Shown: positions 1-8,323 of the stretch, piece after piece
Numbering within the stretch: the first letter of the stretch is position 1
Layout: each line of letters begins with the position of its first letter
Assembly (NCBI GenBank): GCA_011391455.1
Contig: JAABQN010000018.1
Coordinates: forward strand, 1-17,120
Origin: Nitrospiraceae bacterium
Lineage (GTDB): Bacteria > Nitrospirota > Nitrospiria > Nitrospirales > Nitrospiraceae
Direction of reading: 5' to 3'
DNA: 17,120 nucleotides
Made by a program: the position numbers and the translations under genes
The notes under the pieces: generated by a model
The model's input: only the letters and a program-made list of their open reading frames with translations
The model's database searches: none
Told to the model about the DNA's origin: nothing

Positions 1-395
1 TGCGGCTTGTTTAGCAAGGTGCAGACTTTAATCGACCGGGGCTTCTTTTTCGTCAAAGTCTTGAGCAAGTGTTGGACCGTCAGCCCGGAATCGACGATAT
101 CTTCCACAAGCAAGACATCTTTACCCTTAATATCCTCGGTCAGCTCCGTGATCAACTTAACCTTGCCTGACGATTTTGCGCGAAGCCCTCTGCTCGTCAC
201 GATAAGAAAGTCCACTCGCATGGGAATTCTGATTGCGCGAGCCAAATCGGCATAGAAGGCATAGGCTCCCTTCAACACACCGACGAGGACGAAATCCTTT
301 CCCGTATAATCAGCCGTAATCTGCTTGCCCAACTCGCGAATCCGGGCGCGCATTTCCTCCTGCGTGACGATCGGCCGACCGAAAATCCGTTCCAT
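1..395 (-). CDS. hpt: Hypoxanthine phosphoribosyltransferase, 3' end outside window
   Basis: Purine-salvage enzyme that transfers the phosphoribosyl group of PRPP to hypoxanthine or guanine in the cytoplasm. The 131 visible codons begin MERIFGRPIV. They contain the PRPP-binding motif VLLVEDIVDSGLT at about residues 96-108, with the acidic pair ED followed by DSGLT, and an earlier VGVLKGAYAF segment of the kind that forms the pyrophosphate loop. The family is usually 175-185 residues, so roughly the last 45-50 residues and the stop lie beyond the left edge. The start ATG at 395 is preceded by AAGGAG, which sits across the end of tilS, only 6 bases upstream. This spacing suggests co-transcription and probably translational coupling with tilS. 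The tilS-hpt pairing is common in bacteria and is often followed by ftsH, which cannot be seen here. Confidence 0.95.
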   Translation of the reverse strand, partial: MERIFGRPIVTQEEMRARIRELGKQITADYTGKDFVLVGVLKGAYAFYADLARAIRIPMRVDFLIVTSRGLRAKSSGKVKLITELTEDIKGKDVLLVEDIVDSGLTVQHLLKTLTKKKPRSIKVCTLLNKP

Positions 396-401
396 GCTCC
401 G

Positions 402-1886
402 TTACTCCTTCTCTAACACCCGGTCACTCACCGAAGCCACCACGCAACGTGTCGTCCCATCATGAACGACAAAGCGTTCATCCTGTTGCATTCCCACCAC
501 CCAGAGAATTCCCTCCGGCGCGACCAATAGTGGAACCCTACCACGTTCGGGCCGAGCCACCTTCCTATCCGTAAAGAAATCTTGCAGTTTCTTGCTCTTC
601 CCCCTCATGCCATGGGGAGAGAATCGATCGCCGGGCCGCCAAGCCCGTACCAATAAAGGCTCCGAAAACCTGTCGGCATCGAGTAATACTCGTCCTTGAG
701 AAGGCGCCTTGCCCAACACCTCGGCATCTCGACAATTCATGTGTTGTACCTGAATTTGCTGATTCGTTCTAGCCCAGTACACCGTTGACGGCACGGGAAG
801 CGGCAGGATCTCTCTTCCCTCTTGCCCTGAACCGATCTCACGGCCGTGATCTCCTTCTGCCGCCGGGCTAAATCGCACCGATCCCTGTTCCAGAATCACC
901 AGTACCTGACGTAAAAGCAGCCGGGCCCCGCTCCTTCCCTTGAGGAAAATATGCCGCACCGACTCCACCACGCGAAAGCTGCTCGCGCGCCCCTCTCCGT
1001 CGTAAGTCCGTAAGATAGCCCGCACGAGACGCCGCTGAAGCGCAACCGGTAACTTGATGAAGGCCCGGTGATCGACTCGTTGTCCATCTCTGGAGTCATG
1101 GCTGACAAGCGCCCGCACCAGTTCATTTGTCGCCTCCGCTAGATATCGCTCGTCCTCGCGCAGCAAGTCCGCCTGCCGCTGCAACAGGCGGACGGCAGCC
1201 GGCGCCAACCCGGTGATGACAGGAAGAAGCTCCTTCCTGATTCGATTGCGATGATAGAACGGCTTGTCATTGCTCGAATCGCAACGATAGGTCAGCCCTT
1301 CATGATCCAGGTACGCCTCCACTGCTTCGCGGGTCGCTGCGAGAAGAGGCCGAATAATCCCGTCTTCACGAGCGTACGGCATTCCCGCCAACCCGGCCAT
1401 CCCAGTCCCACGCAGCAGCCACATGAGCACCGTTTCTGCTTGGTCATTGGCAGTATGACCGACCGCAATGCGGTCAGCTCCTACCTCGCGAGCCAGTTGC
1501 CTCATGAAGTCATAGCGCGCATCGCGGGCCGCGGCTTGAAGCGATGAGCGCTGTCGTCGCTTGACCAGCTTGGGCCGATGGATGACAAGAGGCAGTTGTC
1601 GCTCCTTGCAAAACGCGCTGACAAACGATTCGTCACCGTCGGACTCGGTTCCGCGAAGCCCATAGTTACAATGGACCGCTGTCAGCGTGAGCCGCCATGA
1701 CCGGGCCAGACGATGGAGAAGCGACAACAACGCGACCGAATCAGGCCCGCCCGACAGAGCCACCAGCACATGATGGCCAGGAACGAATAGTTGTTGCTGT
1801 CGCACCGTCCGGACAAGATGAGACAATAGGGCCGGTCGTGTAGCGGACCTGGACAACTGCCTTGTGATCGTTATTTCAGCCGCCAT
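402..1886 (-). CDS. tilS: tRNA(Ile)-lysidine synthase
   Basis: Modifies C34 of the CAU-anticodon tRNA-Ile to lysidine, so the tRNA reads AUA and is charged with isoleucine; it acts in the cytoplasm and uses ATP and lysine. The 494-residue product has the N-type ATP pyrophosphatase P-loop SGGPDS at residues 45-50, followed by HCNYGLRG and a GHTANDQAETVLMWLLRGTG stretch typical of the catalytic domain. RNRIRKELLP then leads into the linker domain. The C-terminal TilS domain is marked by RPGDRFSPHGMRGKSKKLQDF. It is somewhat longer than the 430-residue E. coli enzyme, mainly in the N-terminal extension and the middle. The start is 5 bases after the ribF stop and the stop is 6 bases before hpt. 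No strong Shine-Dalgarno sequence is visible, which fits coupling to ribF. The first methionine is chosen, but a start slightly further in is possible. Confidence 0.95.
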   Translation of the reverse strand: MAAEITITRQLSRSATRPALLSHLVRTVRQQQLFVPGHHVLVALSGGPDSVALLSLLHRLARSWRLTLTAVHCNYGLRGTESDGDESFVSAFCKERQLPLVIHRPKLVKRRQRSSLQAAARDARYDFMRQLAREVGADRIAVGHTANDQAETVLMWLLRGTGMAGLAGMPYAREDGIIRPLLAATREAVEAYLDHEGLTYRCDSSNDKPFYHRNRIRKELLPVITGLAPAAVRLLQRQADLLREDERYLAEATNELVRALVSHDSRDGQRVDHRAFIKLPVALQRRLVRAILRTYDGEGRASSFRVVESVRHIFLKGRSGARLLLRQVLVILEQGSVRFSPAAEGDHGREIGSGQEGREILPLPVPSTVYWARTNQQIQVQHMNCRDAEVLGKAPSQGRVLLDADRFSEPLLVRAWRPGDRFSPHGMRGKSKKLQDFFTDRKVARPERGRVPLLVAPEGILWVVGMQQDERFVVHDGTTRCVVASVSDRVLEKE

Positions 1887-1891
1887 CGTTA

Positions 1892-2833
1892 CTAAACCCG
1901 TTCCGGAATACTCTGCAAGCTGATGCGCGCCTGCTCCACATCACGGACAATTTGCTTCGATAGATCATCGGCAGAGGCAAAGGTGTGATCGCCGCGTACC
2001 TGTGCCACAAACTGCACGGTGATGTCCTGGCCATAGAGATCGCTGGTCTGATCCAATAGATTGACTTCGATCAGCCGCTCCCCCGCTCCAAAGGTCGGCC
2101 TGGTCCCGATATAGGCGATCGAGTCATAGGACTGAGAGCCATGGATAGTCCGCGCGGCATAGACTCCATCGGGCGGCACGACGCGATCAGCCGGAATGCG
2201 CAAATTGGCCGTGGGCCAGCCCATTGCCTGTCCCTGCTGCACCCCCTGCACCACGGTGCCTCGAATCCCATAGACACGTCCGAGCAACGTCGCGGCGCGC
2301 TCCATAGTTCCTGCCTGAATAAGTCGGCGAATCCTGCTTGAACTCACCACGTCCCCGTCCATCGTCACGGGAGTCATAGGATGCACAAGGAAACCGTACT
2401 GCTCACCAAATCGCACCAGGTCGTCAATACGCCCTGCCCGGCCCTTCCCAAACGCAAAGTGATTGCCCACGAATAATTCAGACAGGGTAAGAGAACGATG
2501 CAGGATGTCTTCGGCAAATTGATCCGGGCTCATCGCCGCGAAGGCGGGGGTAAAGTCCAGGAAGACCACTTCATCGATCCCCGCCGCTTCGAAGTGCGCG
2601 AGCTTCTCCTCCGGGCTGGTGAGAAAGCGAAGATCGACATGGGGTGCAAGGATCTTGACAGGATGCGGTTCGAAGGTCAGCACGAGTGCTGTCCCCTGTG
2701 CCTTCCGAGCCGTCTCGACCACCGTCTGCAACAGCGCTCGATGGCCCAGATGATGGCCGTCGAAATTGCCGATCGTAGCGACCGGATAGGCACGTGGACA
2801 CTCGCCGGACAACCCACGCGTCACTTTCAGCAT
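1892..2833 (-). CDS. ribF: Bifunctional riboflavin kinase / FMN adenylyltransferase
   Basis: Converts riboflavin to FMN and then to FAD. The 313-residue protein has the usual bacterial two-domain order. The N-terminal nucleotidyltransferase domain carries IGNFDGHHLGH at residues 21-31; the commonest form is GNFDGVHLGH, so one valine is replaced by histidine next to the catalytic HxGH. It also carries VGNHFAFGKGRAG (122-134) and SSSRIRRLI (164-172). The C-terminal riboflavin kinase domain has GWPTAN at 205-210 and PDGVYA at 221-226. Length and motifs are ordinary for the family. It starts 5 bases after the hemB stop and ends 5 bases before tilS, so it is an interior gene of the minus-strand operon. 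FAD supply is a general need, and no special link to the heme genes is implied beyond co-expression. Confidence 0.95.
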   Translation of the reverse strand: MLKVTRGLSGECPRAYPVATIGNFDGHHLGHRALLQTVVETARKAQGTALVLTFEPHPVKILAPHVDLRFLTSPEEKLAHFEAAGIDEVVFLDFTPAFAAMSPDQFAEDILHRSLTLSELFVGNHFAFGKGRAGRIDDLVRFGEQYGFLVHPMTPVTMDGDVVSSSRIRRLIQAGTMERAATLLGRVYGIRGTVVQGVQQGQAMGWPTANLRIPADRVVPPDGVYAARTIHGSQSYDSIAYIGTRPTFGAGERLIEVNLLDQTSDLYGQDITVQFVAQVRGDHTFASADDLSKQIVRDVEQARISLQSIPERV

Positions 2834-2838
2834 GATCG

Positions 2839-3810
2839 TCAGCGGAGAAGACGCGCTGCGTCTTTGGCAAAGTATGTCAGAATGAGATCCGCGCCGGCCC
2901 GCTTAATCGAGAGCAACGATTCCATCATGGCCCGCGATTCGTCGAGCCAGCCGGCATTCGCGGCTGCTTTGATCATGCTGTACTCCCCGCTCACTTGATA
3001 GGCTGCCACAGGCAATAACATCTGCGCTCTGGCTGCGGCAATGATATCGAGATACGGCAGCGCCGGTTTCACCATGACGATGTCGGCCCCTTCTTCGACA
3101 TCGAGGGCGATCTCTCGAAGCGCTTCCCGGCGGTTGGCAGGATCCATTTGATAGGACTGCCGATCGCCGAACTGCGGGCTTGAAAACGCCGCATCCCGAA
3201 ACGGCGCATAAAAGCATGACGCAAACTTGGCGGCATAGGCCATGATCGGCAGCTCTGGAAAACCAGCCTGATCCAACTCCTCCCGGATCGCCGCCACCCG
3301 CCCATCCATCATATCGGACGGCGCCACCATATCGGCCCCGGCTTGCGCATGGGTCTTGGCCATCGCACGGAGACAGTCCAAGGTTTCATCGTTGAGGATG
3401 CGACCGTCCTTGACGATTCCGCAATGGCCATGATCGGTGTATTCATCGATGCAAACGTCGGTCACGACCATCAGCCCGGGAACATGATCCTTCACCGCCT
3501 TGACGGCCCGCTGCACAATACCGTTCGGATCGAACCCCGAACTCCCGCGAGCATCTTTCCGATCGGGAATCCCAAAGAGAATGACGGCGGAAATCCCCAA
3601 GGCCGCAATCTCACTGGCCTCTTTTACCAAAAGATCGACCGAAAGCCGGAACTGGCCCGGCATCGAGGCGATCTCTTCCCTTCGATCCCGCCCCTCGACG
3701 ACGAATAACGGATAGATAAAATCAGACGGGGCCAGGCTCGTCTCCCGGACCATTCGACGAAACCCCTCATGCTGCCGCAACCGCCTGAGCCGCTGTATCG
3801 GAAAGGCCAT
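2839..3810 (-). CDS. hemB: Porphobilinogen synthase (5-aminolevulinate dehydratase)
   Basis: Condenses two molecules of 5-aminolevulinate to porphobilinogen, the second committed step of tetrapyrrole synthesis. The 323-residue protein aligns residue for residue with the E. coli numbering. Schiff-base lysines are K195 (in AYAAKFAS) and K248 (in IVMVKPALPYLD). The metal-site segment is TDVCIDEYTDHGHCG (117-131). It has Cys120 and Cys130 but Asp122, where zinc enzymes have a third cysteine and magnesium-type enzymes have aspartate or alanine at all three positions. This is therefore a mixed site and the active-site metal cannot be predicted from sequence alone. The gene lies 3 bases after the CBS-domain gene and 5 bases before ribF. 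It is separated from hemC by that CBS gene, but stays in the same co-directional set. Confidence 0.96.
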   Translation of the reverse strand: MAFPIQRLRRLRQHEGFRRMVRETSLAPSDFIYPLFVVEGRDRREEIASMPGQFRLSVDLLVKEASEIAALGISAVILFGIPDRKDARGSSGFDPNGIVQRAVKAVKDHVPGLMVVTDVCIDEYTDHGHCGIVKDGRILNDETLDCLRAMAKTHAQAGADMVAPSDMMDGRVAAIREELDQAGFPELPIMAYAAKFASCFYAPFRDAAFSSPQFGDRQSYQMDPANRREALREIALDVEEGADIVMVKPALPYLDIIAAARAQMLLPVAAYQVSGEYSMIKAAANAGWLDESRAMMESLLSIKRAGADLILTYFAKDAARLLR

Positions 3811-3813
3811 CGA

Positions 3814-4206
3814 TCACTTCCTCGGGAGATTCGTCAAGAATAGGACGAGGTCGCGCACAGAAATCAGACCGACCAATTTACCGTCATGAGTCACGCCGAG
3901 ATGCCGAATATGCGTCTTGGCCATCAGATCGTTGGCATCTAAGAGGGTCTTATTCTCATCGATCGTCAAGATAGGGGCCGACATAACCTGCTCAACCGTC
4001 GTCTTGTGCGTATCGGCTCCTGCCGCCACCACCCGCCGGACCATATCGGTATCCGTGAGCATGCCGATGACCTCTTTCCCATTCGTCACAAACAGGCTGC
4101 CGATGCTGCGATCGCGCATGATCCGTGCCGCAGTCTGTACATCGGTTTCCCGCTCTACTGTAATAAACTTCTCTCTCGGAATCATGAATGACTTGACTGC
4201 GACCAT
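3814..4206 (-). CDS. Protein with two CBS domains
   Basis: A 130-residue protein made of little more than two CBS motifs (about residues 5-60 and 70-128), a Bateman module that normally binds adenosyl ligands such as AMP, ATP or SAM. The first repeat includes AARIMRDRSIGSLFV and GMLTDTDMVRRVV; the second includes DANDLMAKTHIRHLGV and GLISVRDLVLFL. There is no attached enzyme, channel or DNA-binding domain, so it probably acts by binding a partner. The start is well supported by AAAGGAGGG just upstream of the ATG. It lies between the cobA-hemD fusion (61-base gap) and hemB (3-base gap). A role in adjusting tetrapyrrole synthesis to adenylate or SAM level is possible from position only; the sequence itself does not show it. 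Confidence 0.9.
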   Translation of the reverse strand: MVAVKSFMIPREKFITVERETDVQTAARIMRDRSIGSLFVTNGKEVIGMLTDTDMVRRVVAAGADTHKTTVEQVMSAPILTIDENKTLLDANDLMAKTHIRHLGVTHDGKLVGLISVRDLVLFLTNLPRK

Positions 4207-4267
4207 AACTTGCCCTCCTTTGACTAATTCAATCCTTCATCCTGCCGTACCGTCCATCTGCCTCAAC

Positions 4268-5833
4268 CTATCCGCTTGTAGAAACGGCGACTCGATCCTC
4301 TTGCTTGAAGTATCTCACAATCGCTTCTGCCAATGCCGGGACAGTATTTTCTTCCGGCATGACTGTAACCGTCAACCCATATTCTTTCGCCGTGCCTGCA
4401 GTAATGGGTCCGATACAGGCGACCACGACCCCGGCGAGCAATGGTATCACCGCGTCTTGCCCTCCAAACACTTCCACGAAATTGCGAACGGTGGAGGAAC
4501 TCGTGAATGTCACCACCGCCACCTGCCCATCATGAAGCTGTTGCGTCAAAGACACAACATCAACCGCCGGGACGATCGTACGATAGACATGAATCACATC
4601 GACGGTTGCCCCTAATTCACGCAACTGTTCCGGTAAGATTTCGCGAGCGACTTCGGCTCGTGGAATTAATATGCGGCTTCCATGAATTCCCGCATGAGCC
4701 AATGAGGCAATCACACCCTCTGCCTGAAACTCGACAGGCACGACATCCGGAGTGAGCCCATACTGTCCCAGTTCCTGCGCAGTTCTCGGTCCAATCGCGC
4801 AGAGGCGAAGGTGCGCCAATGCACGCGCATCTTTTCCTGCCGCATGGAGCCGGTCCATGAAGGGCTTCACCCCGTTCACGCTGGTAAAAATAAGCCATTG
4901 ATAGGTACTGAGTCGAGTCACCGCATCATCGATGGCCTGCCAGCTGGCCGGAGGCACGATCTGAATCGTCGGAACCTCCACCGGCTCCGCGCCATAGGCT
5001 GCCAGGAGCTGGGAAAATTCTCTCGCCTGCTCCTGTGCCCTGGTCAGCACGATCCGTTTCCCAAAGAGCGGCTTGGTTTCAAACCAATTCAGCTGTCCTC
5101 GCAATCGCACGACTTCACCGACAACGATCACTGTCGGCGGTTCAAGCTGTGCGGCTTCCGCTTTCGTGACAATATCGCCCAATGTTCCCACGACAGTCTG
5201 TTGAGCGGCTTTGGTCCCCCAACGGATCGCCGCAACCGGCTGGTCGGATGGCCGTCCCTCCGATAGCAACTGTCCGACGATTGAAGGAAGATTCTTCATG
5301 CCCATCATGAACACGAGTGTTCCCGATGCGCTGGCCAACTTCGGCCATTCCAACTGCGTTCCCGGCTTGGTCGGATCTTCATGGCCGGTCACAAAGGTAA
5401 CCGTGGAGGCCAACGTGCGATGGGTTACCGGAATACCCGCATAGGCAGGAACTGCGACCGCCGCCGTCACACCAGGCACAACCTCGAATTCGACCCCTCC
5501 GGCAGCCACCGCTTCTGCCTCTTCTCCGCCCCGCCCGAAGACAAAGGGGTCGCCCCCTTTGAGCCGAACCACTACCTTCCCCTCTTTGGCCCTATCGATG
5601 AGCAATCGATTGATGTCGGCTTGGTCCTGATACTGCCCACGCCCACGCCGACCGACATAGATGCGCTGTGCAGTAACTGGAGCATATTGGAGCAAGACAG
5701 GATTGGCGAGATAATCGTAGAGGACAACATCGGCTGCCTCAAGACACTCCTTTCCTTTCAGCGTCAACAGCCCTGGATCCCCTGGTCCCGCTCCAACCAA
5801 GTACACCTTTCCCGCTCTTCTTGATTTTGTCAT
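4268..5833 (-). CDS. cobA-hemD: Fused uroporphyrinogen-III C-methyltransferase / uroporphyrinogen-III synthase
   Basis: One 521-residue polypeptide with two enzymes. Residues 1-250 are the SAM-dependent methyltransferase (SUMT) that makes precorrin-2 for siroheme and cobalamin: VGAGPGDPG at 13-21, RLKGGDPFVFGRGGEE at 90-105, and PGVTAAVAVPAYAGIPVTHR at 120-139. From about residue 258 (KRIVLTRAQEQA) to 510 is HemD, which closes and inverts ring D of hydroxymethylbilane; FTSVNGV and FTSSSTVRNF are its typical segments. Fusion of the two is known in several phyla. It channels uroporphyrinogen III, the shared intermediate, toward methylation while still serving heme synthesis. The ATG overlaps the hemC stop by 4 bases (ATGA), so translation is probably coupled to the preceding enzyme of the pathway. 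There is no siroheme ferrochelatase/dehydrogenase gene in the window. Confidence 0.95.
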   Translation of the reverse strand: MTKSRRAGKVYLVGAGPGDPGLLTLKGKECLEAADVVLYDYLANPVLLQYAPVTAQRIYVGRRGRGQYQDQADINRLLIDRAKEGKVVVRLKGGDPFVFGRGGEEAEAVAAGGVEFEVVPGVTAAVAVPAYAGIPVTHRTLASTVTFVTGHEDPTKPGTQLEWPKLASASGTLVFMMGMKNLPSIVGQLLSEGRPSDQPVAAIRWGTKAAQQTVVGTLGDIVTKAEAAQLEPPTVIVVGEVVRLRGQLNWFETKPLFGKRIVLTRAQEQAREFSQLLAAYGAEPVEVPTIQIVPPASWQAIDDAVTRLSTYQWLIFTSVNGVKPFMDRLHAAGKDARALAHLRLCAIGPRTAQELGQYGLTPDVVPVEFQAEGVIASLAHAGIHGSRILIPRAEVAREILPEQLRELGATVDVIHVYRTIVPAVDVVSLTQQLHDGQVAVVTFTSSSTVRNFVEVFGGQDAVIPLLAGVVVACIGPITAGTAKEYGLTVTVMPEENTVPALAEAIVRYFKQEDRVAVSTSG

Positions 5834-6777
5834 GTGGGTCTGTAAATCGCTTGGAGTATTCTGTCGCCACCGCAGGCGAGCAGCCGTTCCGCAAGTTGAA
5901 TACCCATCGACTCCGGATCCTCAATGGTTCCTTCAACACTATCGCGAATGAGCTCTTTACCGTCTACACTGGATACCAATCCATCCAATCTCACCCCTGT
6001 CCCGTCCACTGTCGCATGCGCCGCGATCGGAACCTGACAACCGCCTTGGAGTCGATGGAGCAACGCACGTTCTGCAAGAACGGCTGTCCTGCTTGGCGCA
6101 TGATCCAAGCCGCGCAACAACGACTGAATAAAGAGATCGTCTCGCCGGCCCTCAATGCCCAGCGCCCCTTGGCCAATGGCAGGCAAACTAATCTGCGGGT
6201 CAAGATACTCCGTAATTTCATGCGCCCAGGCCAATCGCCGGAGCCCGGCTGCGGCAAGGATGATGGCGTCGAACTGTCCCTCCCGTAATTTCTTGAGACG
6301 GGTATCCAAGTTCCCTCGCAACATGGCAATCGTCAGATCAGGCCTGGCATGCAGGAGCTGCGATTGGCGGCGAAGGCTGCTGGTCCCGATCCTGGCGCCA
6401 CGAGGGAGATCCTTGAACGACCGCCCGTCACGGCTGATCAGGGCATCCCGAGGATCCTCGCGTGGCGGCACACAGAGAATAGCCAGGCCCTCGGGCAACT
6501 CCGTCGGCACGTCTTTCATACTGTGCACGGCCAGATCGATCTCGCCGCTCAACAGGGCTTCCTCGATCTCCTTTACGAACAGTCCCTTCCCGCCGATTTG
6601 GGCCAGCGGAACATCCAGAATCTTGTCTCCCGATGTCTGGATCCTCCGCAAAGTCACCACGACATGCGGGGCCAGCGCGTGCAGCTGCGCCTGCACCCAC
6701 TCACTCTGCTGCACCGCCAACTTACTGCCGCGCGTTCCAAGCACAACGGTCGATCGTTCACGGACGACTGGTGGCAT
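5830..6777 (-). CDS. hemC: Hydroxymethylbilane synthase (porphobilinogen deaminase)
   Basis: Polymerises four porphobilinogens into the linear tetrapyrrole hydroxymethylbilane. The 315-residue product shows GTRGSKLAVQQSEWV (14-28), HSMKDVPTELP (85-95) with the catalytic aspartate, and GTSSLRRQSQLL (131-142). It also has RGNLDTRLKKL (154-164) and QGGCQVPIAAHA (244-255), where C247 carries the dipyrromethane cofactor. All are standard and the length is normal. The start ATG has GGGAG 4 bases upstream. Upstream, a 152-base gap to the hemA stop contains a nonamer palindrome; downstream the stop overlaps the start of the cobA-hemD fusion. The gene is in the same orientation as hemA and is presumably read through from it, unless the palindrome interrupts transcription. 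Confidence 0.97.
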   Translation of the reverse strand: MPPVVRERSTVVLGTRGSKLAVQQSEWVQAQLHALAPHVVVTLRRIQTSGDKILDVPLAQIGGKGLFVKEIEEALLSGEIDLAVHSMKDVPTELPEGLAILCVPPREDPRDALISRDGRSFKDLPRGARIGTSSLRRQSQLLHARPDLTIAMLRGNLDTRLKKLREGQFDAIILAAAGLRRLAWAHEITEYLDPQISLPAIGQGALGIEGRRDDLFIQSLLRGLDHAPSRTAVLAERALLHRLQGGCQVPIAAHATVDGTGVRLDGLVSSVDGKELIRDSVEGTIEDPESMGIQLAERLLACGGDRILQAIYRPT

Positions 6778-6800
6778 AGCTCCCTTTCACCGGCTCACAT

Positions 6801-6917
6801 CTGGTCTTTCTGGTTGATCTGGTTTGTTTTGTTTATTTGGTTGATTTGGTTCATCTGGTTAGTTTCGTTCAACCAAACAAACGAAACAAACCAAAGAAAC
6901 CAAACAAACAAAATAAC
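6801..6917. repeat. Nonamer palindromic repeat, copy 1
   Basis: This stretch consists of 13 consecutive 9-bp units in exact register. The left units fit YTGGTTNRT (for example CTGGTTGAT, TTGGTTCAT, CTGGTTAGT), then comes a central unit TTCGTTCAA at 6864-6872, then right units CCAAACAAA, CGAAACAAA, CCAAAGAAA, CCAAACAAA. The right units are roughly the reverse complement of the left ones, so the block is an imperfect palindrome centred on GTTCAAC near 6870, able to fold into a long stem. It fills nearly all of the hemA-hemC gap, ending 13 bases from the hemA stop. Two related copies are at 10398 and 11980. I do not recognise the family. Confidence 0.9.
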
Positions 6918-6930
6918 AATCTTCTAACGT

Positions 6931-8322
6931 TCAGTGATCCGACGTCTTCGAACCACTTCTCGGAGTCACCTGCTCGATATCCTGGCTATCTTCCTGTGAC
7001 GAATGACAGGTCTCCGAGGCAGACGACGTACTCTCATCGACATTGGAAACCGCAGAGTCTCCGAGGTTGAAAAACCGTCTCGCTGCTTCGATAAAGGCCG
7101 TTCCCTCTGAAGAATTTACCTCAGCTTTGAGCGTCATCATCGTATTGTGAATGAGCTTGTTCACAATCGACGACGCCATCGCCTCAACTAATCCTCGCTC
7201 CGGCGTGGACAGATTCGCCAATCGCCCCAAGGTCTTATCGAGCTCGGCTTGCTTGATGTCTTCGACCCGCGCACGAAGAGCCACGATGGTGGGAGTGACC
7301 TCCAGCGACTGGAGCCATTGCCGCGTTATCCCGACTTCATCCACCACCATCCGCTCAGCTTTCTCAGCCTCGTTTAAACGTTCCCCTCGATTCCGTTCAA
7401 CCCGGGTCTTCAAATCATCGATGTCGAAGAGAAAGGCATTGTCCACATGCCGCACTGCCGGATCGATGTTGCGCGGAACCGAGATGTCGATCAAGAACAT
7501 CGGGCGATTCATCCGTTGCTTGACCGAGCGCTGCACGTCATCCTCACTTACAAGATAATGTGCGGCGCCGGTCGATACCAAGACGATATCGGCGGAAGCC
7601 ATGTCTTCCCTAAACTCTTCAAAAGGAACCGGCGTGCCGCCGAATCGGTTCGCCAATTCCAGCGCATGGTGCGGACTCCTGGTTGTGACCCGTACATGCC
7701 GGACACCGTTGGCAATGAAATGCTTCGCCGCCAGCTTGGCCATCTCCCCCGCTCCCACCAACAAAACAGTTTTATCGCTTAAGTCCGAAAAGATTTTTTT
7801 GGCTAACTCGACCGCAGCATAACTCACCGACACCGCCATCTCGGAAATTTTCGTTTCAGTCCGCACACGCTTGGCGACGGAGATCGCCTTTTTCACCACC
7901 TTGTTCAAGATGATGCCGGTCGCCTTGTGTGTCAGCGCAACCTCGAAGGCATCTTTGATCTGACCAAGAATCTGCGATTCACCGACGATCATGGAGTCGA
8001 GGCTGGAGGCCACCCGAAACAAATGGCTGATCGCCCGATCTCCCTCGTGCCAATACAAATGGGGAGTCAGCTGCTCCGAGGACAGGGATAGGTGGGCATC
8101 GGCCAGAAAATCCTGGATTCGTCCATACCCCGATTCGATCTCATCGACGACGGCATAGACCTCAACACGGTTGCAGGTCGAGAGTAATACCCCCTCCCTC
8201 ACCCCCTGATATGAACAGAGGCGGGACAAGGCTTCGCCCATCCGGCTTTCAGGAATCGCCAGTTTCTCCCGGACTTCAACCGGAGCGGTTTTATGGCTTA
8301 AGCCGACAACAATAATGTGCAT
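6931..8322 (-). CDS. hemA: Glutamyl-tRNA reductase
   Basis: NADPH-dependent reduction of glutamyl-tRNA to glutamate-1-semialdehyde, the first and usually rate-limiting step of C5-pathway tetrapyrrole synthesis. The 463-residue protein starts MHIIVVGLSHKTAPVEVREK, contains catalytic Cys50 in LLSTCNRVEVYA, SSLDSMIVGESQILGQ (107-122), and the nucleotide-binding VGAGEM (189-194). The C-terminal dimerisation helices end with HNTMMTLKAEV. A serine-rich acidic tail of about 40 residues follows and is not part of the conserved fold. The reading frame is open a further 13 codons upstream, but the conserved N-terminus begins at this ATG. That ATG lies one base after the stop of the HemX-like gene, so the upstream extension would overlap that gene. 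The gene for the next enzyme, hemL, is not in the window. Confidence 0.96.
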   Translation of the reverse strand: MHIIVVGLSHKTAPVEVREKLAIPESRMGEALSRLCSYQGVREGVLLSTCNRVEVYAVVDEIESGYGRIQDFLADAHLSLSSEQLTPHLYWHEGDRAISHLFRVASSLDSMIVGESQILGQIKDAFEVALTHKATGIILNKVVKKAISVAKRVRTETKISEMAVSVSYAAVELAKKIFSDLSDKTVLLVGAGEMAKLAAKHFIANGVRHVRVTTRSPHHALELANRFGGTPVPFEEFREDMASADIVLVSTGAAHYLVSEDDVQRSVKQRMNRPMFLIDISVPRNIDPAVRHVDNAFLFDIDDLKTRVERNRGERLNEAEKAERMVVDEVGITRQWLQSLEVTPTIVALRARVEDIKQAELDKTLGRLANLSTPERGLVEAMASSIVNKLIHNTMMTLKAEVNSSEGTAFIEAARRFFNLGDSAVSNVDESTSSASETCHSSQEDSQDIEQVTPRSGSKTSDH

Positions 8323-8323
8323 A

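Noticed and set aside
2498..2998. Plus-strand open frame of 166 codons across ribF and hemB
   Set aside because: It is antisense to two conserved genes, has no ribosome-binding site, and its peptide shows no recognisable pattern.
4207..4267. Riboswitch (for example cobalamin) between cobA-hemD and the CBS gene
   Set aside because: 61 bases is too short for a cobalamin riboswitch and no characteristic box or strong fold is visible.
6349..6927. Plus-strand open frame ending in a repeated WLI/NQT-like peptide
   Set aside because: Most of it runs antisense through hemC, and the repetitive part is just the nonamer repeat read in one frame (9 bp equals three codons).
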